Source: Xanthobacteraceae bacterium (lineage in GTDB: Bacteria; Pseudomonadota; Alphaproteobacteria; Rhizobiales; Xanthobacteraceae). From it: a stretch of DNA of 42,034 nucleotides. The position numbers and the translations under genes were made by a program. How positions within the stretch are numbered: the stretch's first letter is position 1; every line of letters begins with the position of its first letter. Shown one piece after another: positions 7,878 to 16,088 of this stretch. Where the stretch lies: positions 1 through 42,034 of the forward strand of contig JAIESR010000135.1 in assembly GCA_019745775.1 (NCBI GenBank). Reading direction: 5' to 3'. A model generated the notes under the pieces. The model saw only the letters and a list, made by a program, of their open reading frames with translations, had not been told where the DNA came from and did not search any database.

Positions 7878-9251
7878 ATGCCCCAATTCGATGCGATCGT
7901 TATCGGCACCGGCCAGGCCGGCCCGTCGCTTGCGACCCGCCTCACCGAGGCCGGCATGAAGGTCGCGGTCGTTGAGCGGCACAAATTCGGTGGAACCTGC
8001 GTCAACGCCGGCTGCACGCCGACCAAGACGTTGGTGGCGAGTGCCTATGCCGCCTTTCTGGCGCGCCGATCGGCAGACTTCGGCGTCGACATCGACGGCC
8101 GCATCAGCGTCGACATGCGCAAGGTCAAAGCCCGCAAGGACCACGTCTCGGGACTATCGAGCCGGGGGCTTGAGCAGTGGCTGCGCGGCAACGAGCGCTG
8201 CACGGTCTACCAGGGCCATGCGCGCTTCGCCGCGGCACGCGAAGTACGGGTCAACGGCGACGTACTCGAGGCCGATCGGATCTTTATCAATGTCGGCGGG
8301 CGCGCGCTCACCCCGCCGATTCCCGGTCTCGACCAGGTCGAGCATCTCAACAACAGCTCGCTGCTCGATCTCGATTTTGTTCCGCCGCACCTGGTGATCA
8401 TCGGCGGCAGCTATATCGGGCTCGAGCTCGCGCAGGTCTTTCGCCGGTTCGGCAGCGAAGTGACCGTGGTCGAACTGGCGCCACGGCTACTGCCGCGCGA
8501 GGACGAGGATGTCTCCGCGGCCATCACCGGGTTCCTCGCCGCCGAGGGCATCAAGATCCATACAAATACGAAATCCCGGTCCGTGGCGCGGCGCGGCAAT
8601 GGCATCGCGGTCGCGCTCGAAGGCGAGGATGCTCCGCCGGAAGTGGCGGGCAGCCATCTGATGCTTGCGGTCGGCCGGCGGCCCAACACCGACGATCTCG
8701 GCCTGGAAAACGCCGGCGTGCTCACCGATCAGCGCGGCTACGTCACCGTCGACGATCAGTTGCGTACGAATATCCCGGGGATCTGGGCGCTCGGCGATTG
8801 CAACGGCCGCGGCGCCTTCACCCACACCGCCTACAACGATTTCGAGATCGTCGCGGCCAATCTGCTCGACAACGATCAGCGCAGCGTCAGCGACCGGATC
8901 GCAGCTTACAACCTCTACACCGATCCGCCGCTGGGGCGCGTCGGGATGACCGAGGCCGAGGCGCGCAAGTCGGGCCGTCGCGTACTCAAGGCCGATCTGC
9001 CCATGAAGAACGTCAGCCGCGCGTTCGAGAAGGGCGAGACCAACGGGTTCATGCGCCTGATCGTGGACCAGGACAGCAAGGAAATCCTCGGCGCGTCGAT
9101 TCTCGGCGTGTCCGGCGACGAGGTCGTCCACACCATCCTCGCGCTGATGTATGCGCGCGCGCCTTACACGATCCTGCAGCGCGCGATGTTCATCCATCCG
9201 ACCGTTTCCGAGCTGCTGCCGACCATGATGGGGCGGCTCAAGCCGCTGTGA
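7878..9251 (+). CDS. Mercuric reductase-like FAD/NAD(P) disulfide oxidoreductase
   Basis: The 457-residue class I pyridine nucleotide-disulfide oxidoreductase has all family marks. The FAD site is IGTGQAGPSLA near residue 9, and the redox pair is Cys41-Cys46 in GGTCVNAGCTPTK. The NAD(P) site is IIGGSYIGLELA (about 175), the second FAD motif is IWALGDCNGRGAFTHTAYND, and the C-terminal dimer domain ends in HPTVSELLPTM with the catalytic His. It lacks the N-terminal HMA domain and the C-terminal vicinal Cys pair of true MerA, so mercury reduction is doubtful. It could reduce another metal ion or a low-molecular-weight disulfide. It is divergent from the bufferin-like operon, with 174 bp between them, so shared regulation is possible. 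Confidence 0.88.
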   Translation: MPQFDAIVIGTGQAGPSLATRLTEAGMKVAVVERHKFGGTCVNAGCTPTKTLVASAYAAFLARRSADFGVDIDGRISVDMRKVKARKDHVSGLSSRGLEQWLRGNERCTVYQGHARFAAAREVRVNGDVLEADRIFINVGGRALTPPIPGLDQVEHLNNSSLLDLDFVPPHLVIIGGSYIGLELAQVFRRFGSEVTVVELAPRLLPREDEDVSAAITGFLAAEGIKIHTNTKSRSVARRGNGIAVALEGEDAPPEVAGSHLMLAVGRRPNTDDLGLENAGVLTDQRGYVTVDDQLRTNIPGIWALGDCNGRGAFTHTAYNDFEIVAANLLDNDQRSVSDRIAAYNLYTDPPLGRVGMTEAEARKSGRRVLKADLPMKNVSRAFEKGETNGFMRLIVDQDSKEILGASILGVSGDEVVHTILALMYARAPYTILQRAMFIHPTVSELLPTMMGRLKPL

Positions 9252-9369
9252 CCATAGAGCGTGGCTATCGACTCGGAAGCAAGCCGGTATTTCAACAGCG
9301 ACCTCATCCCGTCCAAGGTGACATTCAAGGGCTCGATGTCTTCGGGCCGCACCAAGAGAGGAGGTCATC

Positions 9370-9849
9370 ATGTTGGCCCGTTCCAGCATCGTTGTTTCGA
9401 GCCTTGTGATCGTTTTCTGCCTGTTCATGACGTCGCTCACGGCGCGGGCGGACGACCGCGACGGCGTCGTGCGAGTCAAGAGTGCCTATTCGCATGCGGA
9501 AACGATTTCGCGATTGAAGAAGGCGGTGGCCTCCAAGGGCATCATGTTCTTTTCGGAGATCAATCAGTCAAAGCTGGCCGCGAAAGCCGGCATCAAGATT
9601 CAGCCTTCCACGCTCCTGGTCTTCGGCAATCCGCCGCTGGGCACGACGTTCCTGTCCTCGAACCCGTCGTCCGGGCTCGACTGGCCGGTGCGGCTCTTGG
9701 TGCACCAGGATGCGAACGGCGAGGTGTGGGCGGTCTACACCGACTTCCAATGGATCGCGCGCCGTCATCGTATCGAGGACAGACCCAAAGAGTTTGAGAT
9801 GGCTTCGCAGGTGATCGCCGCAATCACCTCGAGCGTGCAGGCGAAATGA
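9370..9849 (+). CDS. Secreted DUF302 protein
   Basis: The 159-residue product has a signal peptide (residues 1-28, hydrophobic core VVSSLVIVFCLFMTSL, then ARA). A single DUF302 domain follows, with the typical SAYSHAETISRLKKAV start, the segment LLVFGNPPLGT, and the LLVHQDANGEVWAVYTD strand. DUF302 proteins are small periplasmic or cytosolic proteins of unknown biochemical role, often found with redox and metal-stress genes. The ATG at 9370 has a strong AGAGGAGGTCATC site. It lies 118 bp downstream of the flavoenzyme on the same strand and 94 bp upstream of the DUF1622 gene. Confidence 0.85.
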   Translation: MLARSSIVVSSLVIVFCLFMTSLTARADDRDGVVRVKSAYSHAETISRLKKAVASKGIMFFSEINQSKLAAKAGIKIQPSTLLVFGNPPLGTTFLSSNPSSGLDWPVRLLVHQDANGEVWAVYTDFQWIARRHRIEDRPKEFEMASQVIAAITSSVQAK

Positions 9850-9943
9850 CGCCGCGCGTTGCGACCGGCTCCGGGCTCCCCCCAGCATCCCTCTGGCCGG
9901 AGCCGGTCGCCCCCTCGATCCTGCCAATCGAAATGGACGGGCC

Positions 9944-10315
9944 ATGCACACGGCGACATTCGAAGCGATCGCAAGTCATTGGACCCGGCTGATCGGTGTC
10001 GCGATCGAGTCGTTCGGGGTCGCGGTCATTGTCATCGGCATCGGCTGGTCCACTTATGTCTTTGCCCGCGACCGGATGCGCGAGGAGGCCTACGGCGTCT
10101 ACAAGGTCCGTATCGGCCGTACGCTGCTGCTCGGCCTCGAATTGCTGGTGGCAGCGGACATCGTGAAGACGATCGCGCTCGAATTGACCTATCTCAGCCT
10201 GGCATTGCTCGCCGGGCTCATCCTGATCCGCACCTTCCTGAGCTGGACTCTAGTGCTTGAGATTGAGGGGCGATGGCCGTGGCAGCACGCTGAGCGCCAG
10301 CCGCCATCACAATAG
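9944..10315 (+). CDS. DUF1622 inner membrane protein
   Basis: The 123-residue protein matches the DUF1622 family of small membrane proteins of unknown function. Three hydrophobic helices are visible: about residues 17-40 (GVAIESFGVAVIVIGIGW), 63-80 (LLLGLELLVAADIVKTIAL) and 84-103 (LSLALLAGLILIRTFLSW). The loop with FARDRMREEAYGVYKVRIGRT between helices 1 and 2 is conserved in the family. It follows the DUF302 gene on the same strand and may share its transcript. Nothing in the sequence shows a substrate. Confidence 0.85.
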   Translation: MHTATFEAIASHWTRLIGVAIESFGVAVIVIGIGWSTYVFARDRMREEAYGVYKVRIGRTLLLGLELLVAADIVKTIALELTYLSLALLAGLILIRTFLSWTLVLEIEGRWPWQHAERQPPSQ

Positions 10316-10685
10316 CGATCCACAAGGCCGGGCACCCAAAGGATTTCTCAAAAGCTCAAAGAAATATGCCTGCGTCAATCCGCTGCCGCGGGCGGCATTA
10401 GCCCGTACAAAGCCTTCGTGCATCACGCGAAGAACCTTCACGGTGTCGCTTGCAGTTTGCCAGGTCATAGTACTGCCACGGGCATGGGTCGGGCGGACGC
10501 GTTATCCATGAAGAGCGCTAGACCCAAATCGAATCTTCAGTTTTATCGATCCAGACCATCGCAAGCGCATGGCAATCGGGGATCTGCTCGCCGCCATGCG
10601 TCAGGCTGACTTGAATGCGTCCAAAGAAACACGGCCCCTTCTTTCGAAGGGGCCGTGCTTCAGCTAGCGGGTGATAGGAGGGCTG
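10316..10685. other. Intergenic region between DUF1622 and a small secreted protein gene
   Basis: The only structure seen in these 370 bases is the terminator hairpin at 10631-10656. Short open frames here have no ribosome site or recognisable product. Confidence 0.6.
10631..10656 (-). terminator. Rho-independent terminator of the 10686-10931 gene
   Basis: A perfect 11-bp stem (10631-10641 with 10646-10656) closes a TTTC loop. Read on the minus strand it is followed by GTTTCTTT, a T-rich tract, and it lies 30 bp past the stop of the minus-strand gene. Confidence 0.85.
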
Positions 10686-10931
10686 TCAGCGCTTACCGGA
10701 CATCGCCATGCAGCCGCTGATGAAGTTCATTATCGCGCGGCCTTCGTGCTCTTGATCGTTGGTGCTGTAGCCGCGCTGGGTCGCGAGCGAGTAGCACGCG
10801 TCATAGCTGGTCGGGTTCGCCGCGCGCATCTTGGCCATTTCGGCGCGGGTCGATGCACTCATCTGAGCGCTCGCCGGGGCAACGACGCTGAGGGTGGCCA
10901 GGGCGGCCGCGATAACTGTAATCATTCGCAT
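10686..10931 (-). CDS. Small secreted two-Cys protein, paralogue of 37825-38070
   Basis: The 81-residue product has a signal peptide (residues 1-23, ending APASAQ) and a short mature part with Cys46 and Cys74. The segment YDACYSLATQRG (43-54) and FISGC near the end are shared with the protein at 37825-38070 (YNSCVDLAIRRG and FVYQC), so the two are paralogues. The ATG at 10931 follows GGGAGAA. The two Cys probably form a disulfide in the periplasm (inference). No function is known to me. A strong terminator follows the gene. Confidence 0.75.
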   Translation of the reverse strand: MRMITVIAAALATLSVVAPASAQMSASTRAEMAKMRAANPTSYDACYSLATQRGYSTNDQEHEGRAIMNFISGCMAMSGKR

Positions 10932-11245
10932 GGGTGTTCTCCCTTGGGGGTGGTCGCAGACCATCTGCGATCCTTGAGACGCTCGGACTTTGTCGGGAGG
11001 CGGTGCCGGACGGAAATGCCTATCGGGCATGATGTCCATTGCCGCTGGCTATCCAAACCTTTGCTTTATGAAATCTTCAACGACGACAGCCGGCTAGCTC
11101 ACGCCGTTGCGATCGGCGACACGTTCGTCACACGCTACCGTGATGCGCCCGCGCGCAACTTTGCGGCTGCCGGCTTCGAACTCACGCGCAGATGAGAAGC
11201 GACGCTCATCATCACTAACTTGAAACCCCAAGAGGAGACTGCACG
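10932..11245. other. Divergent intergenic region
   Basis: These 314 bases separate two small secreted-protein genes read in opposite directions, so they must hold both promoters. I see no clear operator, repeat or RNA gene in them. Confidence 0.5.
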
Positions 11246-11425
11246 ATGAACATCAAGACCAAGCTGATCCTTTCCGCCGCGCTCGTTGCGTTGCTCTCGG
11301 CCCCGGCTTCGGCTCGCTTCGATGGCGACGAAGGCGGTGCGAGCGCCTATCCGCGCTTCAGCAAGGAGCGCACCCAGATGTCGTTCACCGGCCATCCGAT
11401 TAACCGCCCGTTGCAGCAGCGTTAA
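11246..11425 (+). CDS. Small secreted protein, 59 residues
   Basis: An ATG at 11246 with a good AAGAGGAG site opens a 59-codon frame that stops at TAA 11423-11425. The first 23 residues form a textbook signal peptide (MNIKTKLILSAALVALLSAP then ASA). The mature peptide of about 36 residues is polar, has no Cys, and contains GASAYPRFSKERTQM. A strong hairpin terminator begins 28 bp after the stop, which supports a real single-gene transcript. Its function is unknown. Confidence 0.75.
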   Translation: MNIKTKLILSAALVALLSAPASARFDGDEGGASAYPRFSKERTQMSFTGHPINRPLQQR

Positions 11426-11453
11426 GCGCCTGATCGAACTTGGCGTGAAACAC

Positions 11454-11480
11454 CGGCGGCGGGCCTTGGGCCCGCCGCCG
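11454..11480 (+). terminator. Terminator after the 59-residue secreted protein
   Basis: A GC-rich perfect 11-bp stem (11454-11464 with 11470-11480) has a 5-base loop and is followed by CTATTCGTTTGGTT. The T-tract is interrupted, so termination strength is uncertain. Confidence 0.7.
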
Positions 11481-11630
11481 CTATTCGTTTGGTTGGCGCC
11501 CACGCTATAGCAATCCGCTATCGTCTTGAGAGCCATCCGGCATTTCCTTTGGCGCGCATCTCGATTGATCCTGTCATCGGCAGTGTGGCGCTCCAGCCGC
11601 ACACCCGTCGCGACAAAGGAGACAACCAAC

Positions 11631-12119
11631 ATGACCAGCAAGACAATGCTCGGCTTCGGCCGAACTGCAATCCTCACCGCCATCGTGGCCACCGCCGCGA
11701 TCATCACCGCATCAGCCGCCATGGCGGGCGAATGCCCCGCCGACCAGCGGAAGGCCGACGTACGGCCGGCGAACTCGACGCCGGCGCGGGACGTCACCGA
11801 TAACGTGATCGGATCGATCGATGTCTCGAAGGAGCCAGCAAAAATCCCCGACCGGCTGTTCCGCTTGCGCAAGCTCGTGGTGAAGCCGGGCGGTGTCGTG
11901 CCCTGGCACAGCCATGGCAACCGGCCTGCGATCATCTACATCCTGACCGGTGAGATCGTCGAATACGCCAGTAACTGTGCGGTCCCGATCGTGCATCGCG
12001 CCGGCGACGTGGCGATCGAGACCGCGGGCGTTTCGCACTGGTGGCAGAACCACGGCAAGGTCACGGTCGAGCTGCTCTCTGCCGACCTGCAGAGCGACCG
12101 GAACGACCACAACATGTGA
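11631..12119 (+). CDS. Secreted cupin-domain protein
   Basis: The 162-residue product starts with a long signal peptide (residues 1 to about 32, ending ASAAMAG). A single cupin barrel follows: the first motif reads KPGGVVPWHSHGNRPAIIYILTGE and the second VHRAGDVAIETAGVSHWWQNHG. His residues at the metal-binding positions (HSH and the later SHWW) are present. Such proteins bind a metal and often a small carboxylate, but no substrate can be inferred. The ATG at 11631 is set by AAGGAGACAAC; a longer frame from 11526 has no ribosome site. It lies 77 bp upstream of the MFS gene on the same strand. Confidence 0.85.
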   Translation: MTSKTMLGFGRTAILTAIVATAAIITASAAMAGECPADQRKADVRPANSTPARDVTDNVIGSIDVSKEPAKIPDRLFRLRKLVVKPGGVVPWHSHGNRPAIIYILTGEIVEYASNCAVPIVHRAGDVAIETAGVSHWWQNHGKVTVELLSADLQSDRNDHNM

Positions 12120-12196
12120 TGACGTAAGCTTTGGGCCGCAGCGCCCGATCAGGCACTGCGGCCCTCGATATCAATAACGTCCGGAGCCACCGAGCC

Positions 12197-13429
12197 ATGC
12201 CGCCCGTGCCGTATGTCTTGCATCGTCCGCATTTTCAGACGCATCAACGTTCCGGCGGAACGGCCATCCGCACGATCGTCATCGGGCTCATGGCCTTCCT
12301 GACGGTCGTCGACCTGTTTGCGACCCAGGCGATCCTGCCGTCGCTGGCGCGCGCCTATCAGGTGAGCCCGGCCGCGATGGGATTTGCCGTGAACGCCTGC
12401 ACCATCGGCATGGCGGTGGCGGGGCTGGTGGTGGCGCTGTTCAGCCACAGCATCGATCGTCGGAAGGGACTGCTCGTCAGCCTGACCGCGCTCGCTGTCC
12501 CGACCGCCTTGCTTGCGGTCGCGCCCGATTTGACGATCTTCACACTGCTGCGGATCGCGCAGGGGGTCTGCATGGCTGCTGCGTTTACACTGTCGCTCGC
12601 GCATCTCGGCGAGGTCTGTAGCGCGTCGGCGGCGGGCGGCGCATTCGCGGCGTACATCACCGGCAACGTTGCGAGCAACCTGGTCGGGCGTTTGGTGTCC
12701 GCCGCCGTCGCCGATCATTTCGGGCTCGACGCCAATTTCTATTTTTTTGCGGTGCTGAATCTGCTGGGCGCGGTGCTCGTCTATTTCACCATTCCGCGCA
12801 CCGCAATGGCGCCGGCCAGTCACGCGGTTTCGACGTCGCCGTTCGACGCCTGGACCCGGCATCTTCGCAATCCAGGGCTTTGCGCTGCCTTCGGCATCGG
12901 CTTCTGCATTCTGTTTGCGTTCATCGGCACCTATACGTACGTGAACTTCGTGCTGGTGCGTGAGCCGCTGTCACTCAGCCCGATGGCGCTCGGCTTCGTC
13001 TACTTCGTGTTTCTTCCCGCGGTCATTACCACGCCGCTTGCCGGCGCTGTCGTCAAGCGCCTAGGCGTGCAGCACACGCTTCGGGCGTCGCTGGGGCTCG
13101 CCATCGTGGGGTTACCATTGATCCTGCTGTCGTCCATCGGCTTGGTGCTGATCGGCCTCGTCTTCATCGGCATCGGCACCTTTTTCGCCCAGGCGTCGGC
13201 CACGGGATATGTCGGCCAGGCCGCGACGACGGACCACGCATCGGCAAGCGGGATGTATCTGGCGGCCTACTTCACCGGTGGCCTGGTCGGCACCGCGGTG
13301 CTGGGCCAGATCTTCGATCAGTTCGGCTGGGCGGCTTGCGTGGCTGGGATTGGCGCGGCGCTGGTGGTGGCGGGGCTACTCTCGTCCGGTTTGAAGCCGC
13401 AGCGGCTCCCGGCCGCTGAGGGCACCTGA
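12197..13429 (+). CDS. MFS transporter
   Basis: The 410-residue inner membrane protein has about 12 hydrophobic helices in two halves. The family loop between helices 2 and 3 reads SHSIDRRKG, and the first half has FATQAILPSLARAY in helix 1, as in the arabinose-efflux/YbfB-like drug exporters. The second half begins near RHLRNPGLCAAFGIGF. It is probably a proton-driven exporter of a small molecule; the substrate is not readable. The ATG at 12197 has GGAG upstream at a longish distance. It is the last gene of the left flank: the island begins 20-30 bp after its stop. Confidence 0.85.
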   Translation: MPPVPYVLHRPHFQTHQRSGGTAIRTIVIGLMAFLTVVDLFATQAILPSLARAYQVSPAAMGFAVNACTIGMAVAGLVVALFSHSIDRRKGLLVSLTALAVPTALLAVAPDLTIFTLLRIAQGVCMAAAFTLSLAHLGEVCSASAAGGAFAAYITGNVASNLVGRLVSAAVADHFGLDANFYFFAVLNLLGAVLVYFTIPRTAMAPASHAVSTSPFDAWTRHLRNPGLCAAFGIGFCILFAFIGTYTYVNFVLVREPLSLSPMALGFVYFVFLPAVITTPLAGAVVKRLGVQHTLRASLGLAIVGLPLILLSSIGLVLIGLVFIGIGTFFAQASATGYVGQAATTDHASASGMYLAAYFTGGLVGTAVLGQIFDQFGWAACVAGIGAALVVAGLLSSGLKPQRLPAAEGT

Positions 13430-13448
13430 TCCCGCCGAGGAATTGTTG

Positions 13449-13459
13449 GTGCCGGGTGC
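13449..13459. repeat. Candidate left attachment core of the island
   Basis: GGTGCCGGGTG here equals the sequence at 37033-37043, the 3' terminus of tRNA-Thr read from the complementary strand. It sits between the MFS stop and the first 75-bp repeat, where attL is expected. Eleven bases is short, so this could be chance in GC-rich DNA. Confidence 0.35.
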
Positions 13460-13532
13460 CCGTTTTGGTCAGCCCCCCCGACACAGCCCCTTAAATTTAC
13501 CCTGCTCCTTGGGGCTCTAAAAGCCGCCTAGG
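13457..13532. repeat. 75-bp cassette-boundary repeat, copy 1
   Basis: This is one of four copies. It starts TGCCCGTTTTGGTCAG, runs through an A/T-rich centre, and ends with GCTCCTTGGGGCTCTAAAAG then CCGCC. AGCCCC and GGGGCT within it can pair across a loop of about 20 bases. It lacks the TT before GCCCG found in the other copies and is instead joined to the tRNA-like 11-mer. Confidence 0.9.
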
Positions 13533-13852
13533 AACCCTGCAAAGCAGTCGGTCCGGCGCCGGGGGACGTTTGGCGTGCCTAGACGAGTTTAAAACGCTCA
13601 GACAGCCAGCGGGGACGTATGCAACCTAGAACGTGGCAGGTTCGCTTTTGACCCAAAGCGGATCTTCGGAATGCTATTGGGCCCCAAGCGGACGCCGCGG
13701 GAGGGCGTTAAGGAGCTGTCGCCCAGCTCACGCCAGGGGTTGTGTTCCATCGCAATCGTGCTGGATTTGCATCGAGGGCTGGTTCGGCTGGACGATTAGG
13801 CTGCGCGCGCCTTACGCTCAGGAGGATCGCCCCACGATGTTAGGAGCGGGGA

Positions 13853-15742
13853 ATGACGCGACACAATTCCACGGGCGTCAGCGCGCACGCTGGTGAGGCT
13901 ATGATACGCGCTGCGCAATACTTGCGTATGTCGTCAGAAAACCAACGATACTCGACGGAAAATCAGCAGAATGCGATTGCTGAGTATGCTGCACGCCACG
14001 GTTACTCTGTTGTCGCTTCCTACGTCGACGCCGGGAAGAGCGGCCTGTCGCTCAAGGGCCGGGACGCGCTGAAGCAACTTCTCAGCGACGCTCTTGCTAC
14101 GCCTCGCGCTTTCGATGCCATACTGGTTCTTGATGTTAGCCGGTGGGGGCGATTCCAAAACCCCGACCAAGCGGCGCACTATGAGTTCCTTTGCCGACAG
14201 GCCGGCGTTCGAGTCGTGTACTGTGGTGAGCCATTCGGTGAAGACGTTGCCCCCATCACGACCATCATCAAGCATCTGAAGCGGGTTATGGCTGGCGAGT
14301 ACAGCCGCGAGCTTTCCGCGAAGCTTGCCCGGGCCAAACGTCAGCAGGCGCAGCTCGGCTTTCGCCAAGGCGGAAAAGTGACCTATGGGTTTCGCCGGCT
14401 CCTCGTCGACTCTCAGCGAAATCCTCGGCAGATTCTAAAACCTGGAGAGAGGAAGGCCCTCGACGGTGACAAAGTGATCGTCGTTCCTGGACCGCCAGAC
14501 GAACTCGCGGTGATCCGCCGGATTTTCAGGCTGTACGTGCAAAAGCATGTATCGGTCTCGGAGATTGTCGAGCGGTTGGCGAAGGCTGGCGTGAGGGGAA
14601 ATGGAGGTGGGCCACTTACACGGCCGGCCGTAAGAAACATTCTCTCCAACGAGCTTAACATTGGCCAGATGACCTACAACTTGACGACCCAGAGGCTGCA
14701 GAGCCCGAGGCAAGCAAATCCAGAGGAGCTTTGGACAAGAGTACCGGCCTTCGAGCCCATCGTGCCGCCAACTCAATTTCGGAAGGCTCAGGAGCTGCTT
14801 GCGCGGTCGGCACGACCGCGTTGGGATAAGGAATCGATCCTGCGATCGTTACAGAGTCTGCTTGCCGAGAAAGGACGCCTTTCGCAAACGCTCATCAATC
14901 GAGCGAAAGATGTGCCATCGGCGGACACCGTCATCTACCAGTTTGGGTCGCTCACTGCGGCTTATGCCGCCATTGGCTATGAGCGTCCGGTCATACCCCC
15001 ATTTGGAATGAACGCGAAGCATCGGAGCGTCAGCGCGATCTTCAGAGGACTGCGAAAGCTCTACGAAGCCGAAGGTGAGGTTACCATTCGGCTCGTAGAT
15101 GCATGTCCTGCGCTACCGTCGAGTTGGTACATTCGTCGTTACTTCGGTTCTCTGGCTGAAGCGACGAGGCTGGCTCGCGTGCCGGTGCTGAACCATAGCG
15201 AGCAATTACGCCGTGCGTGGAAGCGTCGGAAGGCGGCTGGTTGCGATGAACATTACTTCGGTGTCCGCTGGACGGATGCGGCTCTCCTCAAGGCATTGCG
15301 TACCCTCGAGGCTCAGTACGGCTACACTTCGGCAAATCTGATTGACCAAAACGGCGTTACTCCGAGCGCGTATTATTACGTCAAACGATTTGGCTCCCTC
15401 ACCAAGGCGCGCGCCTTGGCGCAGCTTCCTGTTCTGACCCGCTCTGAGCTTACCTCCACCGGCAAGAAGCGAAAAAAGGAAGGCCAGTCGATCCGACGGG
15501 GGCCGCGGTTTCCAGATCAGCGTCCCCGCTTGTGCTATCGTTCTGATGACATTTTGCGCGGACTAAGGGGCTTGGCGGAGCGCTGGGGATTTATCTCGGC
15601 TCGTTTGATCAATGATGACGCCAGCCTGCCTTCCTCGGCTTCGGTGGTTCGCCATTTTGGTAAACTCTCAAAGGCCTATGAAATGGTGGGACTGGTACGC
15701 CTGGAAGGGAACCCCGTCCGATTTGGCGTGCCGCGAAAATAG
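13853..15742 (+). CDS. Large serine recombinase with C-terminal HNH-associated repeats
   Basis: The 629-residue protein has an N-terminal resolvase domain (YLRMSSENQ, catalytic Ser27). A recombinase domain follows at about 180-320, with VTYGFRRLL, RRIFRLYVQKHVSVSEI and RPAVRNILSNELNIG. The usual zinc ribbon and coiled coil are absent. Instead four repeats of about 50 residues follow, near 326-375, 391-441, 476-527 and 562-612. Each has a helical start, an L(I/V) centre and an FGSLxxA end (YQFGSLTAAYA, RYFGSLAEATR, KRFGSLTKARA, RHFGKLSKAYE). They resemble the homing-endonuclease-associated DNA-binding repeat. The ATG at 13853 has AGGAGCGGGGA upstream. It lies between repeat copies 1 and 2 and may have moved these cassettes. 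Confidence 0.85.
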   Translation: MTRHNSTGVSAHAGEAMIRAAQYLRMSSENQRYSTENQQNAIAEYAARHGYSVVASYVDAGKSGLSLKGRDALKQLLSDALATPRAFDAILVLDVSRWGRFQNPDQAAHYEFLCRQAGVRVVYCGEPFGEDVAPITTIIKHLKRVMAGEYSRELSAKLARAKRQQAQLGFRQGGKVTYGFRRLLVDSQRNPRQILKPGERKALDGDKVIVVPGPPDELAVIRRIFRLYVQKHVSVSEIVERLAKAGVRGNGGGPLTRPAVRNILSNELNIGQMTYNLTTQRLQSPRQANPEELWTRVPAFEPIVPPTQFRKAQELLARSARPRWDKESILRSLQSLLAEKGRLSQTLINRAKDVPSADTVIYQFGSLTAAYAAIGYERPVIPPFGMNAKHRSVSAIFRGLRKLYEAEGEVTIRLVDACPALPSSWYIRRYFGSLAEATRLARVPVLNHSEQLRRAWKRRKAAGCDEHYFGVRWTDAALLKALRTLEAQYGYTSANLIDQNGVTPSAYYYVKRFGSLTKARALAQLPVLTRSELTSTGKKRKKEGQSIRRGPRFPDQRPRLCYRSDDILRGLRGLAERWGFISARLINDDASLPSSASVVRHFGKLSKAYEMVGLVRLEGNPVRFGVPRK

Positions 15743-16088
15743 GGCGGTACTCACGTTTCAGCTCATGGGCCCGTTCCGGGCTCACGTGCTTCTGGCCCTA
15801 AGCGGACGTCGATAGTTGTAGATCGCGGGGTGGCGTTCTTCTTGCCCGTTTTGGTCAGGCCCCCCGACACAGCCCTTGAAATTTACGCTGCTCCTTGGGG
15901 CTCTAAAAGCCGCCTAGAGGGTCTTTGCGAGCGCACGCCGATAGGCGCCCCGGACCATCACCGTCCGCAGGTGAGTTTGAAAACGCCCGGGAAGTGGGGC
16001 GGCGAGGCTTTGCCCAGCAAACGCGGTACGTGCGCTATTGACCCTTAGCGGACGAAATGGCGAGCAAAGTAGCCGACGGAAGTCGTCA
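15743..16088. other. Non-coding junction between cassettes 1 and 2
   Basis: It holds AGCGGAC intergenic repeats near 15793-15808 and 16038-16052 and the second 75-bp repeat. No gene is seen. Confidence 0.6.
15842..15917. repeat. 75-bp cassette-boundary repeat, copy 2
   Basis: Same orientation as copy 1. It begins TTGCCCGTTTTGGTCAGG and contains the invariant 20-mer that ends in CTCTAAAAG. Mismatches to copy 1 fall mainly in the central A/T stretch. Confidence 0.92.

Larger units (their letters stand above)
13430..13852. other. Left island boundary, non-coding
   Basis: This stretch holds the first copy of the 75-bp repeat (13457-13532), an 11-bp match to the end of the tRNA-Thr gene (13449-13459), and two AGCGGA-type rhizobial intergenic repeats (about 13650-13665 and 13680-13695). 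No gene is seen. Confidence 0.6.

Noticed and set aside
7878-9251. True mercuric reductase (merA).
   Set aside because: No N-terminal HMA domain, no C-terminal Cys pair and no mer genes nearby.
8177-9409. 410-codon plus-strand open frame inside the flavoenzyme gene.
   Set aside because: Low-complexity Arg/Gly-rich shadow caused by GC-rich codon bias.
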